From the NCBI RefSeq assembly GCF_937906425.1, contig NZ_CALCYR010000226.1, forward strand, positions 1 to 20,728: a stretch of DNA of 20,728 nt. The letters are read 5' to 3'. Positions 1-6,992 of the stretch are shown here, piece after piece. A program made the translations under genes and the position numbers. Numbering within the stretch: position 1 is the first letter of the stretch; each line of letters begins with the position of its first letter. The stretch comes from an uncultured Methanobrevibacter sp. GTDB taxonomy: Archaea; Methanobacteriota; Methanobacteria; Methanobacteriales; Methanobacteriaceae. The notes beneath the pieces were generated by a model. It ran no database searches, was not told the origin of the DNA, and saw only the letters and a program-made list of their open reading frames with translations.

Positions 1-32
1 AATTAATGGATTTTTGGTGGTAAATAAGTTTA

Positions 33-125
33 TTTAAGTTTTATTCTTTAAGTTTTATTCTTTAAGTTTATTCTTTAGTTTTATTCTTTAGTTTTATTCT
101 TTAGTTTTATTCTTTAGTTTTATTT
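33..125 (+). repeat. T-rich tandem repeat, seven 13-14 bp units
   Basis: Seven head-to-tail units are visible: two of TTTAAGTTTTATTC (33-46, 47-60), one of TTTAAGTTTATTC (61-73), then four of TTTAGTTTTATTC (74-125, the last ending in TTT). The array is T-rich on the + strand and ends about 45 bp before the MATE gene. There are no spacers, so it is not a CRISPR. It may be the oligo-T termination zone of a + strand gene that ends before the window; that role is inferred. Confidence 0.9.
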
Positions 126-169
126 TTTAATTTATTAATTTAATTTTATTTTAGGCATGATGGTTTATT

Positions 170-1564
170 ATGAATGTATTTAGGACTTTCACTGATTTAT
201 TGGGAGATAGGATTGTAGAGGAGAAGGGATATTTCTTTTCAAATAGGGTATTGCTTGCTTTATTTATTCCTCTTCTTATTGAACAAAGCTTGGAATTTTT
301 TGTAGGCCTTGCAGATTCTATGATGGTTGCTTCCCTTGGTGAAGTGGCTATTTCAGGTGTTTCCCTAGTTGACTTTCTAATGCAGCTTTTGATATTTTCA
401 TTTGCAGCCCTTGCAACTGGTGGGGCTGTGATTGCAGGGCAATATCTTGGAAACGGTGAAAGGGAAAAGGCTTGTGACTCTTCCAATCAATTGGTTTGGT
501 TTTCAGCAATATTGTCTGTATTGATGGCTGTTTTTGTTCTTTTTGCAAAATCATTTCTGATAAATCTTCTATTTGGACAGATTTCCGATGATGTCTGGAA
601 TGTTGCAAATCTTTATTTAAGTTATATGGCGATTTCAATTCCATTCATTGCGGTTTATAATGCAGGAGCTGCCATTTTCCGTACAAGCGGCAATGCGCGG
701 CTTCCAATGTTGGTAATGTTTGTTTGCGATATCTTGAATGTTATTGGTAATGCAATACTTCTTTTCGTCTATGGATTTGGAGTTGAGGGTGTAGCAATTC
801 CTACTGTTTTTGCAAGGGCTCTTGCAGCATTTGTCCTAATATATTTCCTTGTTCAGGAGAAGAATGAATTGCATATTCATAAGACCTTAAGGCATAAGTT
901 TGACTTCAAGATCCTTAAGAAGGTCTTGGATGTTGGAATTCCTTATGGAATTGAAAACGGATTGTTCCAATTGGGAAGGGTTCTTGTTTTAAGTTTGGTT
1001 TCCACATTCGGTACAGTAGCAATTGCAGCTAATTCAGTAGGTTATGCAATTGGAATATTTTCAGTATTGCCCGGTTTTGCAATAAATCTTGGATTGACAA
1101 CAGTCATTTCACGCTGTGTTGGAAGCAATGATTATGAGCAGGCTAAGTTTTACAATAAGAAGATTCTAATCATTGTTTATATTTCTCATTTGCTTATAAA
1201 CTTGCTCATATTTGCAATATTGCCATTTGTTTTAGGATTGTATAATCTGTCTCCACATACTGCAGCAATGGCAAGTGAAATGATTATTTGGCATGGAATA
1301 TTTGCAATAATCGCTTGGCCAATAGCTTTTACATTGCCTAGTACATTCAGAGGGGCTGGAGATGCCAAATGGCCTATGGTTGTAAGTTTGGCTGTAATGT
1401 TTATTTGCAGAATCGGTTTTGCATACATCATTTCCGACTTTATGGGAGTAGGTGTATTTGGAACATGGATTGCAATGTTTATTGACTGGTTTGTAAGATC
1501 CGGATTTTACATTTACAGATACTTCAGCGGTAAATGGATGGAATTCAGGGCGGTTGGAAACTGA
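170..1564 (+). CDS. MATE family multidrug/cation efflux transporter
   Basis: A 464-residue, very hydrophobic protein with about 12 predicted membrane segments, the normal size for a MATE (NorM/DinF-like) antiporter. The N-terminal half carries the family pattern: a first helix with P-L-L-I-E-Q (about residues 34-39), then G-L-A-D-S-M-M-V-A (46-54), and later a G-A-A-I-F-R-T-S-G-N stretch typical of MATE loops. The C-terminal half repeats the pattern around T-F-R-G-A-G-D-A. It should sit in the cytoplasmic membrane and export organic cations or drugs against Na+ or H+; the substrate cannot be read from sequence. The ATG at 170 is preceded by a weak GATGG-like site; two nearby upstream ATGs (157, 160) are out of frame. 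It appears to be a single-gene unit. Confidence 0.9.
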   Translation: MNVFRTFTDLLGDRIVEEKGYFFSNRVLLALFIPLLIEQSLEFFVGLADSMMVASLGEVAISGVSLVDFLMQLLIFSFAALATGGAVIAGQYLGNGEREKACDSSNQLVWFSAILSVLMAVFVLFAKSFLINLLFGQISDDVWNVANLYLSYMAISIPFIAVYNAGAAIFRTSGNARLPMLVMFVCDILNVIGNAILLFVYGFGVEGVAIPTVFARALAAFVLIYFLVQEKNELHIHKTLRHKFDFKILKKVLDVGIPYGIENGLFQLGRVLVLSLVSTFGTVAIAANSVGYAIGIFSVLPGFAINLGLTTVISRCVGSNDYEQAKFYNKKILIIVYISHLLINLLIFAILPFVLGLYNLSPHTAAMASEMIIWHGIFAIIAWPIAFTLPSTFRGAGDAKWPMVVSLAVMFICRIGFAYIISDFMGVGVFGTWIAMFIDWFVRSGFYIYRYFSGKWMEFRAVGN

Positions 1565-1792
1565 TTTGATTTTAAATCTTTTAATTAATTCAAATATTTT
1601 AAATTATTAATATTTTTTTTAATTTTTCTTATATTCTAAATTATTAAAATTTTTTGTTTTTCTTTTTTTAAAGGATAAAAATTATATATCTTTATTAAAT
1701 GGTTTATTTTTGAATTTTTTTATTGCTTTTTTAATAAATTTTTGTAATATAATTGATTAAGTTTAAATATGATTAATGTATAAAATATTATT

Positions 1793-1922
1793 AGCTGTTT
1801 ATTTAAACAGCTACGCTTTTTTTTTAAAATAAAGTGGTGATGTATGGTGTAAAAAGGGTAGCTTTTTAACGTTCTAGAGCAGGTTTATGGTGGGCCTGTG
1901 TTATTAAGCTCCCTTTTTTTTA
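1793..1922 (+). ncRNA. candidate structured small RNA or dphB leader element
   Basis: Two hairpins in tandem. The first is a perfect 8-bp stem, AGCTGTTT/AAACAGCT (1793-1800 with 1805-1812), loop ATTT, followed by ACGC and nine T (1817-1825). The second pairs AAAAAGGG (1851-1858) with CCCTTTTT (1911-1918), then after a one-base bulge AGCTT (1860-1864) with AAGCT (1906-1910). It encloses an inner stem GCAGGTTT/GGGCCTGT (1880-1887 with 1893-1900, using G-U pairs). A T run (1914-1922) overlaps the end. The G+C of 1836-1913 is well above the flanking DNA. It fits a terminated small RNA, or a 5' leader of dphB, whose ATG lies about 100 bp downstream. I recognise no known RNA family. Confidence 0.45.
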
Positions 1923-2011
1923 TTAGATTAACTATTTTGCTTATTTTTATTATCATTAATCTTATTTTTATTCAATCAATTTTATTGAACTTTTTTAATT
2001 TTATTTTATTC

Positions 2012-2019
2012 CATAGGTG
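2012..2019 (+). promoter_or_regulatory. Shine-Dalgarno of dphB
   Basis: An AGGTGATT match to the archaeal anti-SD lies about 5-6 bases before the ATG at 2025 and fixes the dphB start. Confidence 0.8.
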
Positions 2020-2024
2020 ATTTT

Positions 2025-2822
2025 ATGTTTTATTTAGTAGGTTTAGGCTTATTTGATGAAAAGGATATTTCTTTAAAGGGAATTGAAACCTTGAAGAAAG
2101 TTGATAAGGTTTATGCTGAATTTTTCACTTCACGTTTATTTGGTTCCAATTTTGATAAAATAGAATTTGTCATTGGAAAGGAAATTATTGTCCTTGACAG
2201 AACTCAGGTGGAAGAGGAATCAGTATTTTTAAAGGAGGCAAAGGATATGGATGTTGCTCTTATTACAGGTGGAGATCCTTTGATTGCAACAACCCATTCT
2301 GATTTTTTGGTTGAATGTGCAAGGGACAATATTGAATTTGAAGTGATTCATGGTTCTTCAATTCTTTCATCAGCTCCGGCAATTTCCGGTCTTCAGGCTT
2401 ATAAGTTTGGAAAGGTTACCACAATTCCATTTCCTGATTTGGAATATAATTATTTCCCTAAATCTCCTTATATTGCAATTGAGGAAAACTTGAAGATGGA
2501 CATGCATACATTGGTTCTTTTGGATATTCAGGCACATAAGGACAAGTATATGACTGTCAATGAAGGTCTGGAGAATCTTATGACAATCAAGGACAATCTT
2601 GGAAGGGAAGGATTGATTGATGAGGACAGTTTAGCTATTGGAATTGCTAGGGTCGGATCCAAGGACAATGTGGTAAAGGCCGATTACATTAGGAATTTAA
2701 TTGATTTTGATTTTGGTGGTCCACTTCATTGTATTGTAATTCCTTCTAAATTACATATTGTGGAAGGGGAATACTTGGTTGAAGTTGCAGGAGCTCCTAA
2801 AGAAATCCTAGACGATTTATAG
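2025..2822 (+). CDS. dphB: diphthine synthase (diphthamide biosynthesis methyltransferase)
   Basis: This S-adenosylmethionine-dependent methyltransferase adds methyl groups to the 3-carboxy-3-aminopropyl group on a histidine of elongation factor 2, the second step of diphthamide synthesis, in the cytosol. The 265-residue length is normal for the archaeal Dph5/DphB family. Family marks are Y-L-V-G-L-G-L at residues 3-9, Y-A-E-F-F-T-S at 30-36, the SAM-site loop T-G-G-D-P-L-I-A-T-T-H at 81-91, and H-G-S-S-I-L-S-S-A-P-A-I-S-G-L at 109-123. The start has a strong AGGTGATT site. The gene stands alone; its dphA and dphD partners are not in this window. Downstream DNA is strongly T-rich on the coding strand, suiting oligo-T termination. 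Confidence 0.96.
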   Translation: MFYLVGLGLFDEKDISLKGIETLKKVDKVYAEFFTSRLFGSNFDKIEFVIGKEIIVLDRTQVEEESVFLKEAKDMDVALITGGDPLIATTHSDFLVECARDNIEFEVIHGSSILSSAPAISGLQAYKFGKVTTIPFPDLEYNYFPKSPYIAIEENLKMDMHTLVLLDIQAHKDKYMTVNEGLENLMTIKDNLGREGLIDEDSLAIGIARVGSKDNVVKADYIRNLIDFDFGGPLHCIVIPSKLHIVEGEYLVEVAGAPKEILDDL

Positions 2823-3029
2823 TTATTTTTATTGTTTTTATTCTTTTTTTTATTCTTTTTATTCTTTTTTTATTATTTTCATTCTTTTTTTTTATTCTTT
2901 TTAATATTTTTTATCTATTTTTTCATATTTTTCATATTTTTTTCATATTTTTTTAAAATTGTTTGTTTTTATTCTATTTTTTCTATAAATTTTCATTTTT
3001 GAAAATATTAATTTTTTCTATTTTTTTAA

Positions 3030-3046
3030 AAAAAGTATTACTTTTT
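3030..3046. repeat. palindrome AAAAAGTA-T-TACTTTTT, copy 1
   Basis: A perfect inverted repeat with a one-base centre. A second, slightly longer copy is at 3470-3488. It could be a protein binding site or a weak terminator hairpin; the function is unknown. Confidence 0.6.
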
Positions 3047-3469
3047 ATATTTTAGTTTTTTAAATTTTTCCATGCTTTTTATTTTTTAAATCTTTGAAAA
3101 AATTATAAAATTTATTAAAAAGAGAAAAAGCCCATTAATTATGATTAATTAACTAAGTAAAGTTTAAAAATAAATTGGAATGTGTATAAAATAGTTTTTT
3201 TTGTTTAAAATTCTTAAAAAAAGTAAAAAAAGTATTTGTAAATGGATTGGAAAAGGAACATAGTGTTTAGTGTTAGTTTCTATCTTTTTATAAATTTTAC
3301 AGCTATTTTTCATAATATGGAATTATAAAAAATTTCTTACTATGATCCTTTTGATGAAAATTAAAAAAATTAATTTTCTAAATCCCATGGATGTTAATCC
3401 TATATTTAGTTTTATTGTTTTTATTAATAAATATTTCCTATTTTTACTAAAATAATATTGATTTGAGTA

Positions 3470-3488
3470 AAAAAAGTATTACTTTTTT
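3470..3488. repeat. palindrome AAAAAAGTA-T-TACTTTTTT, copy 2
   Basis: A perfect 19-bp inverted repeat sharing its core with 3030-3046, about 440 bp away in the same gene-free region. Confidence 0.6.
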
Positions 3489-3612
3489 GGAAATATTTTA
3501 AAAAAAGTAAATTTTATTTTTCTTTTATAGTTAATCTTTAATGATATTGTTGATCATTTAAAAAAAGATGATAGTATTAAAGAAAAAAATTTACAAAAAA
3601 AGTGATAAATAA

Positions 3613-3765
3613 TGAGGATATTTTGACCCTATTTTAAAATTAATAAGTATTTATAGTATTTAGGTAATTTATAATAAGATATTTATACGGGAGGTATAAA
3701 TACACAAGTTTTAAGGTAATTTATATAGGACTTTATTAAAATAAAGGTCATTTTCAATATCCTCA
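3613..3765. repeat. 153-bp nested inverted-repeat element (MITE-like or structured RNA)
   Basis: The outer arms are TGAGGATATT (3613-3622) and AATATCCTCA (3756-3765), a perfect 10-bp inverted repeat. Going inward, TGACC (3624-3628) pairs with GGTCA (3746-3750), TATTTTAA (3630-3637) with TTAAAATA (3736-3743), and TAAGT (3644-3648) with ACTTTA (3730-3735). At the centre is a perfect 9-bp hairpin TATTTATAC/GTATAAATA (3680-3688 and 3694-3702) with loop GGGAG. Two direct copies of AGGTAATTTATA (3662-3673 and 3714-3725) flank this hairpin. There is no ORF inside and no obvious target-site duplication. It may be a miniature inverted-repeat mobile element, a structured RNA or a protein-binding region; I cannot choose between these. 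Confidence 0.65.
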
Positions 3766-4004
3766 AAATTAAACTGATTGAAATTAATAATTATTTTATA
3801 TTGGAGATTATAAAATTTTGTTTTAATTTCTGATATGTAATTATATACACATCGTATTATATTATGTTGTTGAAGTTTATAAATGTTTCGTTTTTTTTCT
3901 AAAAAAATAGTAAAAAATCAACAAATTTGCTTAACTTGTGTAATATTTTAGTTAAATTTAATAAGGATTCTAAAAAAAGTATTAAAAATTTAGGGAATAA
4001 TTGT

Positions 4005-4241
4005 TTATTTTTTAAATTTCATAGGTTTTTGTTTTTTTATTTCATACCTTTTAGGACTGCCAACATCTTTATGAGCTTCATTAAGAATGTATAAGAATAC
4101 TCTGCGGTTAAGATTATATTTTTTTGAGAATTTTTTATAAAGGGCATATGTGCTTCTTCTGTTTCCGAAATAATCTATTTTTTCCAAGTGTGCTTTCTTA
4201 ATTTCCTCAATTGGACTTAAGTGTTCTGAATCCTTTGTCAT
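4005..4241 (-). CDS. small basic helical protein, possible helix-turn-helix, unknown function
   Basis: A 78-residue protein rich in Lys/Arg. No signal peptide or membrane segment is seen. Residues about 30-57 (Y-A-L-Y-K-K-F-S-K-K-Y-N-L-N-R-R-V-F-L-Y) read as two helices joined by a short N-L-N turn, like a helix-turn-helix, and the tail (K-K-Q-K-P-M-K-F-K-K) is strongly basic. This suggests nucleic acid binding, but the family is not recognised. The start is supported by an AAGG site 6-7 bases upstream and by a good TATA element on the same strand at 4291-4300. The gene stands alone between two AT-rich gaps and is transcribed away from the divergent YhhQ-type transporter gene. Confidence 0.65.
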   Translation of the reverse strand: MTKDSEHLSPIEEIKKAHLEKIDYFGNRRSTYALYKKFSKKYNLNRRVFLYILNEAHKDVGSPKRYEIKKQKPMKFKK

Positions 4242-4283
4242 ATTGATACCTTAAAAAAAGTTTTTTTCAGTTAGAATTATATT

Positions 4284-4309
4284 CTTAATCATTTTTATAC
4301 TTAATCATT
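4284..4309 (-). promoter_or_regulatory. promoter of the 78-residue protein gene with flanking direct repeats
   Basis: Read on the - strand, GTATAAAAAT (4291-4300) is a good archaeal TATA box about 50-60 bp before the start codon. Two direct copies of CTTAATCATT (4284-4293 and 4300-4309) overlap its two ends, 16 bp apart. This is a plausible repressor operator, perhaps autoregulatory; that is inference. Confidence 0.5.
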
Positions 4310-4731
4310 CTTGTATTTTGAAGGTTTTTTTTAAATTTCCTTTGAATGCCTTTTTCCTTTCTTCTTTTTGTTTAAATTCTGATTTGAAATCAAATCAATT
4401 ATTATGGAGTTTTATCAATTTGTCTTTAATTTTTGTAAACTAAAATAGAAACTATTATAAACTTTTCAGTATAATATTAATATGGCGATTGAAAATTTAT
4501 TTGATAATTTATTTTTAATCTGTTTATTTTTTTCAAATGGAATTTATAATTTCATATAAGATTGTCTAAATTTTAGTTTTTTTTAGTTTAAAAATAGGAA
4601 TTTTATTTATTTTTTAATTTTAAAAATAAGAAATCTAAAGTTTTGGCATATTTTAAATCTTTAAAATAAAAATGTCAATGTTTTGGACATTTTAAAAATT
4701 TTTAAAAAAATTATTATTACGGTTTGATTAA
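4310..4731. other. divergent intergenic region upstream of the YhhQ-type gene
   Basis: About 420 bp of AT-rich DNA between two divergent genes. The only structure I see is close to the transporter start (4641-4696) and is listed separately. No coding region is visible. Confidence 0.6.
4641..4696 (+). promoter_or_regulatory. repeat pair and inverted repeat upstream of the YhhQ-type transporter
   Basis: Two near copies, TTTTGGCATATTTTAAA (4641-4657) and TTTTGGACATTTTAAA (4681-4696), are spaced 40 bp apart. The second forms half of a perfect inverted repeat AAAATGTC/GACATTTT (4669-4676 and 4686-4693). They end 35 bp before the start codon, so they are candidate operator or leader-RNA elements. 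Confidence 0.4.
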
Positions 4732-5370
4732 ATGGATTTCGATTTTGATTTTACAGAAAAAAGAGTAATTCTCACAGTTTTCTTCTGTATGGCATTTACA
4801 ATTGCAAACCTTATTACTGTAAAGATCATTAACATTGATTTTTTCGGTATGGAAACTCCTGCAGGAGTTTTAATCTATCCTTTGGTATATGTTTTAACAA
4901 ACGTTATTACAGAGGTTTATGGTGAAAAGGTTGCACAAAGAACCATTGCATTAGGTATTGCTGCTGATGTATTATTCGTATTTATGACTACTTTAATATT
5001 ATTCTTACCATCTCCATCATTCTATACTGGAGATTCAGCTTTATCATTTGTATTTACCCAAACTCCAAGAATTCTTGTAGCTTCATATATTAGTTATGTG
5101 ATTGGTAACTTGGTAAATGCAAGATTAACCACAATTTTTAATAGAGGATCCTATTCCTCTGCTAAAAACTTAGCTGCTATTGTTATTGGTGAATTGGTGG
5201 ACAATATTGTTTTCATCGGTTTAGCATTTGTTGGAATTTATTCCGTTTTCGACATTGCAGTTATGATTATTACCCACTGGTTAATTAGTTTGGTATGGAG
5301 TGCAGTTGCACAACCATTCAATACCAGAACTGTTAAATGGGCTGAAAAGGGTAAACCTGTTGAAGCTTAA
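4732..5370 (+). CDS. queuosine/archaeosine precursor transporter (YhhQ, DUF165)
   Basis: A 212-residue membrane protein with about six transmembrane segments. The family signature is clear at residues 56-72: T-N-V-I-T-E-V-Y-G-E-K-V-A-Q-R-T-I, preceded by the P-A-G-V-L-I-Y-P segment (43-50). Bacterial YhhQ imports 7-deazaguanine precursors (preQ0, preQ1). In archaea the likely use is salvage of preQ0 for archaeosine in the tRNA D-loop; the substrate in this organism is inferred. The start is preceded by only a weak GGTTTGAT site. Repeat elements upstream may regulate it, and a strong hairpin lies 15 bp after the stop. The gene is monocistronic and converges with the regulator gene at 5664-6215. 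Confidence 0.92.
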   Translation: MDFDFDFTEKRVILTVFFCMAFTIANLITVKIINIDFFGMETPAGVLIYPLVYVLTNVITEVYGEKVAQRTIALGIAADVLFVFMTTLILFLPSPSFYTGDSALSFVFTQTPRILVASYISYVIGNLVNARLTTIFNRGSYSSAKNLAAIVIGELVDNIVFIGLAFVGIYSVFDIAVMIITHWLISLVWSAVAQPFNTRTVKWAEKGKPVEA

Positions 5371-5384
5371 TATTAATTGGTTTT

Positions 5385-5413
5385 TTAAATAAACTATTTT
5401 TTAGTTTATTTAA
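5385..5413 (+). terminator. terminator hairpin after the YhhQ-type gene
   Basis: TTAAATAAACTA (5385-5396) and TAGTTTATTTAA (5402-5413) form a perfect 12-bp stem with loop TTTTT, starting 15 bp after the stop codon and followed by a long T-rich tract. Confidence 0.75.
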
Positions 5414-5660
5414 TTTATTTTTTTATTTTAATTTTATTTTTTAGACTTTTTTTATTTTTATTTTTATTTTTAGGCTTTTTTTTAATTATTTATTTTAATT
5501 TTTATTTTTAATTATTTATTTTTAATTTTTAATTTTTAATTTTTATTTTTAGGCTTTTTTTAATTATTTATTTTAAATTTTTATTTTAAATTTTTATTTT
5601 AATTATTTATTTTAATTTTTATTTTAATTTTTATTTTTAATTTTTACACTCTTTTTAATC
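5414..5660 (+). repeat. T-rich low-complexity repeat region between converging genes
   Basis: Irregular repeats of TTTTTATTTTTAGGC and TTTTAATTATTTATTT fill the space between the converging transporter and regulator genes. The strand bias (T on +) suits termination of the + strand transporter. Confidence 0.8.
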
Positions 5661-5663
5661 ATT

Positions 5664-6215
5664 TTAAATAATTATCATTTTGCCTGCGTCAGTTAAATAG
5701 TATTTTTCGTATTGTTTTGTTTGTCCTACAAGTCCATCCTCTTTTAATTTTGTAATGTGTTTATAGACCATTGCCCTTGAAATATTAACGTTTTTTCCAA
5801 TTAGTATTGCAGTCTGTTCAGACTCTTCAAGGGATTTTAAAATATTCATTTTGGTTTTTGACAGGTTAATGCTTAATCTAGGCATTTGGATGATTTGGTT
5901 ATTGAAACTATAATAAATAAAGTCTGCCCCTTCCTTATTTGCAACGAAGTTTAATATGGACCCTATAAAGTTTCCATCTGTTGCAACATATATTGTATTC
6001 TCAGAATCTTTTGAATTTCTTATAATGTCTGTTAATTGTTTGCAGGCTTCAATTGCATTGGTAGTGGAGATTTTTATGTTCTCCTTTGTCATGTATTGAT
6101 CAAGCAGGCTTGTCTCATTGTAATTTGAATAGACTGAGATTAACTTGTCTATTCTGTTTTTCATGGCAATGTCCAGCAATTCCTTTCCTTTTAGGTTTGA
6201 AATTAGAATTTTCAT
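5664..6215 (-). CDS. CARF-like domain plus winged helix-turn-helix transcriptional regulator
   Basis: A 183-residue soluble protein with two parts. Residues about 118-183 are a winged helix: helix 1 around T-K-M-N-I-L-K-S-L-E-E, recognition helix S-R-A-M-V-Y-K-H-I-T-K-L-K-E-D-G-L-V, and a wing ending Y-E-K-Y-Y-L-T-D-A-G. Residues 1-110 read as an alternating strand/helix Rossmann-like domain; the stretch I-Y-V-A-T-D-G-N-F-I-G-S-I-L-N-F-V-A (75-92) sits where CARF domains of Csa3-type regulators carry their nucleotide-binding loop, though the classic T-G-G-T is not kept. This suggests a ligand-sensing DNA-binding regulator, possibly of cyclic oligoadenylate type. No cas gene or CRISPR array is in the window. 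The start has a modest GTGA site. The wHTH call is firm; the CARF call is inference. Confidence 0.75.
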   Translation of the reverse strand: MKILISNLKGKELLDIAMKNRIDKLISVYSNYNETSLLDQYMTKENIKISTTNAIEACKQLTDIIRNSKDSENTIYVATDGNFIGSILNFVANKEGADFIYYSFNNQIIQMPRLSINLSKTKMNILKSLEESEQTAILIGKNVNISRAMVYKHITKLKEDGLVGQTKQYEKYYLTDAGKMIII

Positions 6216-6992
6216 TTTTTCACTTCACAGGTTTTTTTTATTTATCACATGATATAATAATTAATTTTCTTTAATTTTTTTCTTGAATGAGTTTTATTTT
6301 TTATTTTTTTATTTTTTTCTTGAAAATTTTTAGATAGTAATTTTAATTTTTTTTAAATTTTTTTTATTTTTTTAAATTTTTCACAAATTTTCATTTTTTC
6401 AAGTGTTCAATATTTATTCTTCAATATTATTAGTTTGTTAAGTATTTTTTAGATTTCTTTATTATTTTGTTCAATTTTCGTTGGCACTTTCATTTCCTAC
6501 TCTTGCCGATGTATAAAATTGATCTTTCAAATAAAATTTTTATTTGTTTTATTAAAAACTATTCGTATATTGTTTATTTTTTTATAAAAAAATTAAACAT
6601 TTTTTAATATTAGTTAAAAATATCATATTTTGTTTAATATTTTTTAAATTATTTAAAAGTTTTATTTTGGACAAAAATGTCGAATCGGCAATTTTCCTTT
6701 TATAAAATTCCGGTGATTTTTTAAAGAAATTATTAATAATTTTACTATATTTTATATTATTATCCCTTCTTTTTTATAAAGTTTTTCATTTTGTCAACTT
6801 TTAGGGTTTACTTGTATATCTTTATTTTCATAGTGATATTTTGGATTTAAAGCATTATTTTAATGTTTTTTAAAAAAATTTTAAAAATTTTATTCATAAA
6901 GAGATTATTTGTCAACTTTTAATAGAGAATTGTAAATATTAATTTTTCAAAAATAGGTACCTTTATATTGAATATTATTCAATTTATAATTA

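Larger units (their letters stand above)
1565..2024. other. 460-bp intergenic region between the MATE gene and dphB
   Basis: The first 220 bp (1565-1790) are low-complexity AT sequence. The centre (1793-1922) holds two hairpins and a locally GC-richer stretch, listed separately as a candidate RNA. The last 100 bp lead into dphB and include a small inverted repeat (TCAAT-TTT-ATTGA, about 1976-1988) followed by a T run. No protein gene is seen. Confidence 0.7.
2823..4004. other. 1.2-kb AT-rich gene desert after dphB
   Basis: No convincing gene is seen. 2823-3020 is T-rich low-complexity sequence, probably the dphB termination zone. The motif A7-GTATT recurs at 3028, 3225, 3469 and 3972; two copies (3030-3046, 3470-3488) are completed into palindromes. 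A 153-bp nested inverted-repeat element occupies 3613-3765 and is listed separately. A 28-codon ORF at 3242-3328 has no ribosome binding site and was not called. Confidence 0.75.

Noticed and set aside
33..125. Tandem repeats as a CRISPR array
   Set aside because: Units are contiguous with no unique spacers; the same holds for 12081-12134 and 16588-16757.
1836..1842. C-box-like GGTGATG in the candidate RNA, suggesting a C/D box guide RNA
   Set aside because: No D box (CTGA) was seen downstream, so a C/D RNA is not supported; no good match to the fluoride riboswitch consensus either.
1840..1869. Nine-codon ORF (M-Y-G-V-K-R-V-A-F) overlapping the second hairpin, as a possible leader peptide
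   Set aside because: The GGTG site abuts the ATG too closely, and a leader-peptide attenuator has no precedent I know in archaea.
3242..3328. 28-codon hydrophobic ORF
   Set aside because: No ribosome binding site and very AT-rich context; length is within chance.
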